From Acidobacteriota bacterium (GTDB lineage: Bacteria; Acidobacteriota; Terriglobia; Terriglobales; Acidobacteriaceae): a stretch of 28,203 bases of DNA. A model generated the notes under the pieces. It was not told the DNA's origin and made no database searches. It saw only the letters and a list, made by a program, of their open reading frames with translations. The stretch spans positions 1 through 28,203 of the forward strand of contig JAEYQK010000029.1 of the NCBI GenBank assembly GCA_023410055.1, in the 5' to 3' direction. The translations under genes and the position numbers were made by a program. Below, in pieces: positions 14,084 to 21,769 of the stretch (positions within the stretch are counted from its first letter, which is position 1; each line of letters begins with the position of its first letter).

Positions 14084-14983
14084 ATGAGAAAGCTAAAAAT
14101 TTCCGCCATCTCGTTCCTGAATACCGCGCCCCTGATGTGGGATTTTGAGCACGCGGGTGTGACTGCCGGCGCCGAACTATCAGCGGGTGCCCCATCCTTG
14201 GCGCAGCCAAGGGTGGGTCTTCAAGATTTCGATATCCACTACACCGTGCCGTCGCAATGTGCCGACGAACTGAAGGCAGGTATGTCAGACATCGGTATCA
14301 TTCCGGTCGCGGCCTACGCCAGCATTCCGGGATTGGTGATCCTGCCTGACGTGGCGATCGCCGCCCAGCACGCCGTGAAGTCCATCGTGCTGGTCAGCCG
14401 AGTTCCGTTGGATCAAATCAAGACTGTAGCCGCCGACACGTCCTCTCGAACCTCGGTTGCGTTGCTGCACATTCTATTTAGCCGCTTCTGGGGAGGCGAC
14501 CGCCAGTTCACCCCTATGGGGCCAAAGCTCGATGACATGCTGGCCGCCTGCGACGCTGCATTGCTGATCGGTGACGCTGCCCTCGTTGTGGATCGCAGCA
14601 AGTACCTCACCTGGGACCTCGCCGAAGAATGGCGCAATTGCACCGGCAAGCCCTTCATCTTCGCCTTCTGGGCTGTGAGACTGGCAGCGTTGACCGAAAT
14701 GCGCCGCGGCCTCGATCTCGGTGAAGCCTTCAAAACCTCGCGCGATCACGGACTTGAACCCGCCAACGTAGCCCAGATCGCTCGCGAGTGGGGTCCGAAG
14801 CTTGGACTGAGCGAGGCCGACGTAATCTCGTATCTGACCGAGAGCATCGATTACGACCTCAGCCCACAGAACCGCGAAGGACTTGAACTGTTCTACCAGT
14901 ACGCCGCCGAGTGCGGCGCGATCCCGGAGAATCCGACGCTGCGATTCCTGGGAGTGTCGGCGCTGATTGGGGCGTTGCGGTGA
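14084..14983 (+). CDS. mqnA: Chorismate dehydratase MqnA (futalosine pathway of menaquinone)
   Basis: MqnA dehydrates chorismate to 3-[(1-carboxyvinyl)oxy]benzoate, the first step of the futalosine pathway. The 299-residue product has the periplasmic-binding-protein-like fold signature of the family: ISAISFLNTAPLMWDFE at the N-terminus, YTVPSQCADELKAGMSDIGI, then ALLIGDAAL and GKPFIFAFWAVR. The start ATG at 14084 directly gives MRKLKISAISFLNTAPL. Residues about 35-45 (GAPSLAQPRVG) are encoded by a palindromic element (14185-14217) lying in the loop before FDIHYTVPSQC. It is transcribed away from dprA. mqnC, a later step of the same pathway, lies at 21770. Confidence 0.95.
   Translation: MRKLKISAISFLNTAPLMWDFEHAGVTAGAELSAGAPSLAQPRVGLQDFDIHYTVPSQCADELKAGMSDIGIIPVAAYASIPGLVILPDVAIAAQHAVKSIVLVSRVPLDQIKTVAADTSSRTSVALLHILFSRFWGGDRQFTPMGPKLDDMLAACDAALLIGDAALVVDRSKYLTWDLAEEWRNCTGKPFIFAFWAVRLAALTEMRRGLDLGEAFKTSRDHGLEPANVAQIAREWGPKLGLSEADVISYLTESIDYDLSPQNREGLELFYQYAAECGAIPENPTLRFLGVSALIGALR
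14185..14217. repeat. Palindromic element in-frame in mqnA
   Basis: CCATCCTTGGC and GCCAAGGGTGG form an 11-bp stem with one mismatch around a short loop, framed by GGGTG and GGG. It is unlike the 50-bp elements in sequence but is also inserted without breaking the frame. Confidence 0.78.
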
Positions 14984-14999
14984 TCAGTACCGCTGATCA
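14981..14999 (+). terminator. Hairpin at the mqnA stop, weak terminator candidate
   Basis: TGATCAG-TACCG-CTGATCA is a perfect 7-bp stem that includes the TGA stop codon. There is no U-tract, so termination would be weak or factor-dependent. Confidence 0.4.
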
Positions 15000-15039
15000 T
15001 CCGCTCAACAGTTACGTTGGACCGCCGTAATTGGTGGTT

Positions 15040-15576
15040 TCAGTGCAACATCCAGAATCTAGGAGTGTGCGGGTCCTTCTGACCTTCTGGGCCACTTAGT
15101 GGGAAGTCAATTCCGCGCCGCGTGATATCGAACAGCAATTCGTTCGCCTCGCGCTCCTGTATTCCTTCTGCAAGAACATACCAGGTCCCATCAACGTCCA
15201 GCCTAAGAACAGGGCCACCATGCGAGAAATACGCGAAACCAAAATCTCGGATATGGAAAAGCGGAAAGGAACGGACGTGCCACCGAAAAGGCCGAATCTC
15301 CAGCCACTTCAGCATGCCGGGCCGAAGCCAAATCGTACTCCACACAACCGAGAAGTTGGCAACGACGAGGCCTATGAACGCGAATAACAGACACACTGAG
15401 GCCCCAATGATGGGCAAAAACCTGAACCCAAATGAGCGTACACAAGCGCACGCTATGGTCCCCCACACAACACTCCACACCAATGCCTTTCCTAGTCGAG
15501 GCCAGAGCTGCTGCGAAATGTGCACGGTAACTTCCGGTTGAGTTCCGCGGATGTGGTATTTGAAGGACTCGGCCAC
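15040..15576 (-). CDS. Two-helix membrane protein, function unknown
   Basis: A 178-residue protein has two probable membrane helices, about residues 31-46 (LVWSVVWGTIACACV) and 52-80 (FLPIIGASVCLLFAFIGLVV). A soluble C-terminal part contains PVLRLDVDGTWYVLAEGIQE, which could form a small beta domain like the PH-like folds of other two-helix bacterial proteins (inference). The start at 15576 is GTG without a clear ribosome binding site. Composition is less GC-rich than its neighbours. No family recognised. Confidence 0.6.
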   Translation of the reverse strand: MAESFKYHIRGTQPEVTVHISQQLWPRLGKALVWSVVWGTIACACVRSFGFRFLPIIGASVCLLFAFIGLVVANFSVVWSTIWLRPGMLKWLEIRPFRWHVRSFPLFHIRDFGFAYFSHGGPVLRLDVDGTWYVLAEGIQEREANELLFDITRRGIDFPLSGPEGQKDPHTPRFWMLH

Positions 15577-15650
15577 GGAGAAATCGTAATGCTATTGATA
15601 GCAGTGTTCAACCGAATCTCGCCTTGGCGTGCTCCCTTGTTAGTAACAAC

Positions 15651-17540
15651 TCAAGTGACAAGCACACCTGCAAACCAGACCTGCATCTCGCACCGCGCGC
15701 AATCGAACCGCAATTCCAGCCGAGTTCTCTGTTCGTCTACAAGCGTCAGCGGTTCGCTGACTTTCTGGGCGGGCTTCTGCTTGGGACAGATACCCAGTTC
15801 GAACTTCAGACAATAGCGCGTCGTCATAGCGCGGCGGCCGCGCATGTCGAGTCCCGATTCGGCAGCGGGCTCGATCTGGGTCACACCATGTTTCCGGTAG
15901 AAAGTAGCCGCGCGATCATTCAGCACGTTGCCTGAGTAGTCAAGGTCCTGCTGCGGATAATAGGCAGCATCGTTCTCGGCTTTGCTCCAACCCGGCAGTC
16001 GTGGACGATTCGCCTCGCGTACTTGCCGCAGTCCTTCGAGCAGCTCGCGGCGCGTGCTGTTGATCGCCGACACAGGAACGAACGGCACTGCTTCAGCTTC
16101 GATCTCAACTCCTGTCGCGGCGAATTCTGTGTCGCCGGTCTTCTGCAATTGCCTTTGCAGCGTCGCGGCAGCTGCGTCCGCATTCTTCGCCGCTTGCGTT
16201 TCACCCAGCGCCACGGTCGCGACGTTGCCGTCCTCGTCGCGGACTTCGATATCACCGTGAGCGCGAACTGTGAACTGCACATCCATTCGCCGCTCGTTGC
16301 GGCTGCGATCAACCTCGGCCATGAACTCGTGATCGTGGTTGCGGTAGACGTCCATACCGGCACGCAAGCCCTCAATCTTCGCCGGAGTGACGAATCCGTT
16401 TGCAATGCTGTTCACCAGCGTGCCCTGCAACTCGCCATCGGAACCGAAAAAGCACAGCCCATCGCCCGGATGCACCGCCGCCTGCGAGTCCAACGCGAAA
16501 GCGCCACCAGATCGAACCGTAGAGCCGGACTCCAGTCCGGCACGTGCCGGCCTGGAGGTCAGTGCTACAACCGACCGAACTCGCCCAAGATGTTCGCCGA
16601 CCATTTTCGGCGTCAGGTGCGAGCCGATTGTCACCGAGCGGCCCTGCAAGAAGTACGTCGTGTAGCCGCGATTGAATGTCTTGTTCAGATCCGGCTGGAA
16701 TTCGACTCTGCTTCGTCCTGACGACACGCGCTTCACGCCTAGTTCGTTCAGACGCGCCGAGTAGTGCGCGACGATATTCGATACATACCTCGCATCCTTC
16801 AGGCGGCCTTCAATCTTGAACGACGTCACGCCGGCATCGAGCAGGTCGGCCAGATGCTCCGAGAGGCCTAGATCGCGAATCGACAGCAAGTGCCGCCCTT
16901 TGACCAATGTCTCGCCTTCGGCATCGACCAGGTCGTAGACCTTACGGCAGGGCTGCGCACACTCGCCGCGATTGCCGCTGCGTCCGCCCATGGCGTAGCT
17001 CAAGTAGCACTGGCCGCTGTAGCAGACGCAGAGCGCTCCGTGCACGAAGCACTCTAACTCGATCTTTGGCGCCGCCGCGCGGATATCTCTGATCTCCGTC
17101 AGGCTCAGCTCTCGCGCCAGGATCGCCCGATAGAAGCCCACCTTCTCAAGGAACGCCACGCGTTCGGCCGTGTAATTGTGGGTCTGCGTGCTGGCAATCA
17201 GCGGCAGCGGCGGCAGCTTACACTCAAGCAGGCCCATGTCCTGAATGATCAGTCCGTCGATACCGAGTTCGTGAAGCTGCCACGCCAGATCAACCGCCTG
17301 CGGCAACTCGTCATTCTTCAGAAGCGTATTCAGGGCCACGTAGACACGCGCCCAATAGCGGTGCGCATGCTCGGCTAGGGCGGCGATGTCGTCGATGGTA
17401 TTGCCGGCGGCCACACGGGCACCAAAGCGAGGAGCGCCGATGTAAACGGCGTCCGCACCGCAGTTGATCGCAGCCAGCCCACATTCGAGGTCGCGGGCAG
17501 GCGCAAGTAGTTCAACAGGCCTGTCCAATGGAGGAGTCAC
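15651..17540 (-). CDS. U32 peptidase-family protein, RlhA-like RNA hydroxylation factor
   Basis: The 629-residue protein has a U32 core: VELLAPARDLECGLAAINCGADAVYIG-type start, the U32 block ELECFVHGALC (161-171), a Cys cluster (171, 173, 178, 194, 198) around GGRSGNRGECAQPCR, and FKIEGRLKDARYV. A middle domain fits DUF3656, and the C-terminus (YCLKFELGICPKQ to DCARCEMQV) supplies further Cys. Length and domain order match RlhA/YdcP, which with prephenate hydroxylates a 23S rRNA cytidine, rather than the shorter TrhP/YegQ or UbiU/UbiV. Protease activity is not implied. Residues 325-341 are a palindromic insert (DNA 16519-16568) between RSVV and VRSGG. GTG at 17540 is the best start but has no ribosome binding site. 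Confidence 0.88.
   Translation of the reverse strand: MTPPLDRPVELLAPARDLECGLAAINCGADAVYIGAPRFGARVAAGNTIDDIAALAEHAHRYWARVYVALNTLLKNDELPQAVDLAWQLHELGIDGLIIQDMGLLECKLPPLPLIASTQTHNYTAERVAFLEKVGFYRAILARELSLTEIRDIRAAAPKIELECFVHGALCVCYSGQCYLSYAMGGRSGNRGECAQPCRKVYDLVDAEGETLVKGRHLLSIRDLGLSEHLADLLDAGVTSFKIEGRLKDARYVSNIVAHYSARLNELGVKRVSSGRSRVEFQPDLNKTFNRGYTTYFLQGRSVTIGSHLTPKMVGEHLGRVRSVVALTSRPARAGLESGSTVRSGGAFALDSQAAVHPGDGLCFFGSDGELQGTLVNSIANGFVTPAKIEGLRAGMDVYRNHDHEFMAEVDRSRNERRMDVQFTVRAHGDIEVRDEDGNVATVALGETQAAKNADAAAATLQRQLQKTGDTEFAATGVEIEAEAVPFVPVSAINSTRRELLEGLRQVREANRPRLPGWSKAENDAAYYPQQDLDYSGNVLNDRAATFYRKHGVTQIEPAAESGLDMRGRRAMTTRYCLKFELGICPKQKPAQKVSEPLTLVDEQRTRLELRFDCARCEMQVWFAGVLVT
16519..16568 (-). 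repeat. 50-bp GTAG/CTAC double-hairpin element C, in-frame in the U32 gene
   Basis: On the coding strand it begins GTAGCACTGACCTCCAGG and ends TGGAGTCCGGCTCTAC. It starts exactly at a codon boundary and encodes VALTSRPARAGLESGST. This is homologous in DNA and in reading register to element A of pheT. A central CCGGCACGTGCCGG palindrome is shared with element B in part. Confidence 0.9.
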
Positions 17541-17614
17541 TTAGGGCATGGTAGCACGATGCACAAAGTTCGACTCTGGTAGACGAGAGCGCGGAATGGG
17601 TGTACAAAGTCGCT

Positions 17615-18175
17615 ATGAAAGAGTTGGCACTGATTCTCCTTCTCTGTGCATTCTCTCTGCCGTCGGTCAGCCAGCCCCCCCCCCTTGATTCTCAATTGCA
17701 GGCTCAAAGTGACGTCAGAGCGCTAAAGCACGGCAGACGAAAACCAGCGATATTTTCTCTGCACAAGAATGCACTCAACGCCATCCCCGCACTGATCGAA
17801 GCAATCGATGACAAGGATCCGTTCGATCAGATAGAGCTAAAGAATCCGATTCTCTCTGGCGTTCCAAAAGAAGCATTTCAGAAGACCTACATGGGCGTCC
17901 TCGCCGCTTATACCATCGAGCTAATCCTGGGTAAGGAGGCACTGCGCGGCAATCAAAATGCGCTAAGTCCCCGACTTGATCCTGAAGACTGTGTGTACGA
18001 TTTCGGGATACTCCATCGTGATGGCGAAACCATCACTCGGGATGATCTCGCCAAAGTAAAAGCGCTCTATCAGAAGTGGTGGGATACCAATAAGGACAAG
18101 TCTCTACAGGAGCTGCGCCAGGAGTGGATACACAACAAGCGCCCCCTGTCCGGCACGCCTTACCGATGGTACTAA
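17615..18175 (+). CDS. Exported protein of unknown function with a C10 tract
   Basis: From ATG 17615 the product is 186 residues. It begins with a signal peptide, MKELALILLLCAFSLPSVSQ, probably cut near SVSQ; GTG at 17600 would only add five residues before it. The mature part contains NALNAIPALIEAIDDKDPF and, further on, a helical stretch near VKALYQKWWDTNKDKS, ending in a lone PYRWY. I recognise no family. Ten consecutive C (17675-17684) lie directly after the signal peptide and encode Pro-Pro-Pro, so slippage of one base would remove the whole mature protein. No ribosome binding site is obvious. Confidence 0.7.
   Translation: MKELALILLLCAFSLPSVSQPPPLDSQLQAQSDVRALKHGRRKPAIFSLHKNALNAIPALIEAIDDKDPFDQIELKNPILSGVPKEAFQKTYMGVLAAYTIELILGKEALRGNQNALSPRLDPEDCVYDFGILHRDGETITRDDLAKVKALYQKWWDTNKDKSLQELRQEWIHNKRPLSGTPYRWY
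17675..17684 (+). repeat. Homopolymer C10 inside a coding region
   Basis: Ten C residues in a row in codons about 21-24 of the exported protein at 17615. Tracts this long slip readily during replication and are a classic phase-variation device; they are also a common sequencing-error site. Confidence 0.9.
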
Positions 18176-18258
18176 CGGGAGGCCTCACTTTCCGGCTCCT
18201 CGATTCGGCATTAGACTTCTAAGACGACAGCCAAAGTTCATCCATAAGGTTTCGCCAC

Positions 18259-20496
18259 ATGACAACACCGGAGTTCACCCGTAGAGGATTCCTAAAGACG
18301 ACGACTGCAGCTGGAGCGGGCGCAGCGCTCATACACTTCACGCCTAGCCTGCTTGATGCTCAAGATCCGGCGTCGACGCCGTACGCGGCCACGCACTCCT
18401 GGGCAGAGAAACCGATGCGCTGGGCGCAGCTCACGCTAGTCGAAGACGATCCCGGCAAGTTCGATCCGGCTTTCTGGTTGGACTACTTCGAGCGTGCACG
18501 TTGCGAAGGCGTGTGCCTGAGTGGCGGCGGGTGTGTGGCATATTACCCGACGCAAGTTCCGTTTCATCATCGGAGCGCCTGGCTTGGCGACCGGGACGTG
18601 CTCGGTGAGCTGATTTCCGGCTGTCGCAAACAGGGGATGACGGTACTGGTGCGCTCAGATCCCCATGCAACGTACGACGACGTTCAGACTGCGCATCCTG
18701 ATTGGATCGCCGTCGACGCGCAGGGCAATCCGCGCCGCCACTGGGCGTCGCCCGAGATGTGGGTCACTTGCGGATTAGGGCCTTACAACTTCGAGTTCAT
18801 GACCGAAGTGCATAAGGAGCTCATGTCGCACTACCGGCCTGATGGAATTTTTCTGAATCGATGGGACGGCTCGGGAGACTGCTTTTGCGAACATTGCCGA
18901 AAGAACTTCAAGGCAGCCACAGGCTTCGAGTTGCCTCGCACCGATGATCCACAAGACCCGGCACGGCGCGCTTACATCCTTTGGCGACAGCAGCGGTACT
19001 TGAGTCTGATTCAGCACTGGGACCGGGAAATCCAAAACATTAATCCCGACTCACGCGTGATTCCTAATAACGGAAGTGGTGCGTTGATTCCGCACGATGC
19101 AATCCAACTCAGCGGGCAGGTACCGATGATGGTTGCGGACCGCCAGGCGCGGCACGGCGTCGCCGCTCCATGGCTGATAGGAAAGACAATCAAGGAGTAT
19201 CGCGCCACGATGGGTCACAAGCCCGTCATTGGTCTTTTCGGCGTGGGGCTCGAAGAGCCATACCGCTGGAAAGACAGCGTGCAGAGTGACACCGAGATTC
19301 GCATATGGGCGCTGGATGGGATCGCCAACGGCATGCGTCCGTGGCTGAGCAAGTTCAGCGGAACGCTTCATGACAGGCGCTGGCTGAAGGGAGTCGAGGA
19401 ACTCTACCGCTGGACGGAGAAAAACAATCACTATTTGCGCCATGAAGCACCGATTGCGCGTGTTGCGCTGGTCTACTCGCAACAGACGGCGTGGTTCTAT
19501 GGCGGTACTCGCGCGCAGGAGAAAGTTGAAGATCACGCGCTCGGCTGGTATCAGGCGCTTGTCGAAGCGCGCATTCCATTCGAGATGGTGCACGATCGCC
19601 TGCTAGATCCGGAGCATGTCGCACAGTTCAAGACGCTCATCCTGCCAAACATCGCGGCCTTAAGTGACGCACAGTGCCAGCAGTTGCGCGCGTTTGTCAA
19701 GAACGGAGGCAGCCTGATCGCAACCTACGAAACAAGCCTCTACGATGAACTCGGTGTTCGCCGCTCGGACTTCGGCCTCGCGGACCTCCTCGGCGTGAGT
19801 TGGACCGGCCGCCGCGAAGGGCCGATGAAGAACTCTTATCTGCGGCTCGAACACGACGCCGTGCCTCAGCATCCGCTCTTTAGGGGACTAGAAGATGCAT
19901 CACGAATCGTAAACGGAGTGTCGCGTTTGGAGGTCAAGCCGCGCGAGTACTTTTCTCAAATTCCAATCACGTTGATCCCGAGCTATCCGGACTTGCCTAT
20001 GGAGAAAGTATTTCCTCGCCAGCCCAAGACTGATATCGCCGGAGTATATCTGCGCGAGTTCGCCGCACCCGATACCAAGCGAAGTGCCGGCCGTGTCGCC
20101 TACTTCCCCTGGGACATCGACCGAACTTTCTGGGAGATCCTCAACATCGATCATTTCAAGCTTCTACGCAACGCCGTCGACTGGGCGACGAACGAACGTC
20201 AAGGTGTCGAAGTGTCCGGGCCAGGACTCCTCGACGTGACTGCCTGGCGGAACCGAGATGCCATTGTCGTCCACCTGGTGAACTTGACCAATCCGATGAC
20301 CATGAAAGGCTCCTACCGAGAGTTCTTCGCAGTTGGCGAGCAAATCGTGAAGGTACGTCTACCCGATGGACTTCAGGCCAAGGCAGTACATCTGCTGGCC
20401 GCAGAGAAGAGCGCTCGAGTCCGGCGTGATGGTTCGGAAATCACGATCACCGTGCCATCCGTCCTCGATCACGAGGTGGTGGCAATCGATTTGTAG
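18259..20496 (+). CDS. Tat-exported glycosidase-like protein (GHL6 plus trimerisation-like domain)
   Basis: The 745-residue product starts with a twin-arginine signal (TRRGFLKTTTAAGAGAALI, about 7-25), indicating export of a folded protein. The next 350 residues look like a TIM-barrel glycoside hydrolase of the hypothetical GHL6 type: HPDWIAVDAQGNPRRHW, then GPYNFEFMTEVHKELMSHY, YRPDGIFLNRWDG, and a CEHCRKNF knuckle. From about 400 a segment like the beta-galactosidase trimerisation domain follows (VALVYSQQTAWFYGG, ALVEARIPFEMVHDRLL, FKTLILPNIAALSDAQ, FVKNGGSLIATYETSLYDE). The C-terminus is a probable beta-sandwich. A sugar-cleaving role in the periplasm is likely but the substrate cannot be told and the catalytic acids are not assigned. 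AAGG lies 9 nt before the ATG. Confidence 0.8.
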   Translation: MTTPEFTRRGFLKTTTAAGAGAALIHFTPSLLDAQDPASTPYAATHSWAEKPMRWAQLTLVEDDPGKFDPAFWLDYFERARCEGVCLSGGGCVAYYPTQVPFHHRSAWLGDRDVLGELISGCRKQGMTVLVRSDPHATYDDVQTAHPDWIAVDAQGNPRRHWASPEMWVTCGLGPYNFEFMTEVHKELMSHYRPDGIFLNRWDGSGDCFCEHCRKNFKAATGFELPRTDDPQDPARRAYILWRQQRYLSLIQHWDREIQNINPDSRVIPNNGSGALIPHDAIQLSGQVPMMVADRQARHGVAAPWLIGKTIKEYRATMGHKPVIGLFGVGLEEPYRWKDSVQSDTEIRIWALDGIANGMRPWLSKFSGTLHDRRWLKGVEELYRWTEKNNHYLRHEAPIARVALVYSQQTAWFYGGTRAQEKVEDHALGWYQALVEARIPFEMVHDRLLDPEHVAQFKTLILPNIAALSDAQCQQLRAFVKNGGSLIATYETSLYDELGVRRSDFGLADLLGVSWTGRREGPMKNSYLRLEHDAVPQHPLFRGLEDASRIVNGVSRLEVKPREYFSQIPITLIPSYPDLPMEKVFPRQPKTDIAGVYLREFAAPDTKRSAGRVAYFPWDIDRTFWEILNIDHFKLLRNAVDWATNERQGVEVSGPGLLDVTAWRNRDAIVVHLVNLTNPMTMKGSYREFFAVGEQIVKVRLPDGLQAKAVHLLAAEKSARVRRDGSEITITVPSVLDHEVVAIDL

Positions 20497-20618
20497 CGCT
20501 GTTCGATTTGGCGATCAGAGTAGCTGTTCAGCTTCCGATTGCAGCGGCAACTCACCATCCCGAACTATTTGCTTAATTAAGCCGCGGCACAGCCATTCTG
20601 CGTCTAATAGACAACGTT

Positions 20619-21293
20619 ATGCCCTCTGTCCTGGCTCTCCTCTCTTTCGCGGTAGAAACGTCGCCCGTGTGGCAATGGATCCACCGCCTCGGCGGTTTCG
20701 GCCTGATTTTGCTCGGGGTAGCGGACAGCTCCGTCGTCCCGCTACCCGGCAGCATGGACGTCTTCACGATCCTTCTTTCGGCACACAATCGTGGCTGGTG
20801 GCCTTATTACGGCGCGATGGCCACGGTCGGCGCGGTGGTCGGAGGCTATCTCACCTACCGCCTCGCCGAAAAAGGAGAGAAGGAGTTTCTGGAGAAGAAG
20901 ATAGGCAAGCAGCGGGCCGAGAAGGTTTACAGGAAATTTGAGAAAGGCGGATTCCTGTGGGTATTCATTGGAGCGATGCTGCCGCCGCCGTTTCCAATCG
21001 TCCCCGTGCTCATGGCGCCAGGTGCTCTGCACTATCCACGCCGCAAGTTCCTCACTGCGTTAGCCAGTGGACGCGGCATTCGCTTTTTCGCCGTCGCCTA
21101 TATCGGACATCGTTACGGTCAGGCGATCATCGGCTTCCTGGGGCAGTACTACCGTCCAATGCTCTACATCTTGATCGGGCTCGGAGTGGCAGCCGGAGTC
21201 GGCGCTCTCGTATACTTCAAATGGTACCGGCCACGAAAGCAGGCTCAAAAACGTACGGCTAGTACCGTAGAACCAGAACACAAGGCGGCTTAG
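20619..21293 (+). CDS. DedA/VTT (YqaA-like) membrane protein
   Basis: The 224-residue protein shows the VTT pattern: WIHRLGGFGLILLGVADSSV, a re-entrant proline-rich motif ADSSVVPLPGSMDVFTI, then GAVVGGYLTYRLAEKG and a second re-entrant motif GAMLPPPFPIVPVLMAPGAL, with a final helix near YILIGLGVAAGVGALVYF and a basic cytoplasmic tail. DedA proteins are implicated in lipid-carrier flipping and envelope homeostasis. The start at ATG 20619 has no strong ribosome binding site. A ComEA-like gene follows 24 bp downstream. Confidence 0.88.
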   Translation: MPSVLALLSFAVETSPVWQWIHRLGGFGLILLGVADSSVVPLPGSMDVFTILLSAHNRGWWPYYGAMATVGAVVGGYLTYRLAEKGEKEFLEKKIGKQRAEKVYRKFEKGGFLWVFIGAMLPPPFPIVPVLMAPGALHYPRRKFLTALASGRGIRFFAVAYIGHRYGQAIIGFLGQYYRPMLYILIGLGVAAGVGALVYFKWYRPRKQAQKRTASTVEPEHKAA

Positions 21294-21317
21294 ATCTACT
21301 TCGCACGAGGTGAAAGA

Positions 21318-21653
21318 ATGAAACGTTTCGTGATCGGAGTTGTGCTAGCGCTAGTCGTTTCGGCGCTCCTTATTTCCCCAGTTGCCACCCGACCCGCCGC
21401 AGCGGCAGACAAACAGGGCTCCACTGCCACGGCAAGCAAGACAGACAAAGTAGATATCAATAGCGCAACCAAAGAACAGCTAGAGGCCCTTCCTGGCATC
21501 GGAAAGGCTTATTCCCAGAAGATCGTTGATGGGCGGCCTTACGCGAACAAGGCTCAGCTTGTAAGCAAGGGCGTGGTTCCACAGGCGACCTACGACAAGA
21601 TTAAGGACCAGATCGTCGCGAAACAATCCGCGGCCTCGGCAAAGAAGAAGTAA
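21318..21653 (+). CDS. ComEA-like helix-hairpin-helix protein, exported
   Basis: A 111-residue protein carries an N-terminal signal or anchor (FVIGVVLALVVSALLISPVA), a linker, and a helix-hairpin-helix domain: VDINSATKEQLEALPGIGKA, then SQKIVDGRPYANKAQLVSKG. ComEA-type proteins bind incoming DNA in the periplasm during transformation. However, small exported HhH proteins are very common and not all serve competence. GAGGTGA, 7 nt before the ATG, is a strong ribosome binding site. It probably shares an mRNA with the DedA gene. Confidence 0.88.
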   Translation: MKRFVIGVVLALVVSALLISPVATRPAAAADKQGSTATASKTDKVDINSATKEQLEALPGIGKAYSQKIVDGRPYANKAQLVSKGVVPQATYDKIKDQIVAKQSAASAKKK

Positions 21654-21676
21654 GAACATATTGAAGTGTGAGTTTT

Positions 21677-21727
21677 GAGTTTTGAATCTGGAGGTCGACA
21701 AATGTCCGACGTTCAAATTCAAAACTC
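21677..21727. repeat. Inverted repeat after the ComEA-like gene
   Basis: GAGTTTTGAAT (21677-21687) is inverted exactly at 21717-21727, with a smaller GTCG/GAC palindrome inside. It sits between the ComEA-like gene and mqnC and may act as a terminator, although there is no U-tract. Confidence 0.7.
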
Positions 21728-21769
21728 GAAATTCACTATTTGTAATCGGAGTAAGTTGAACTAGGCCCT

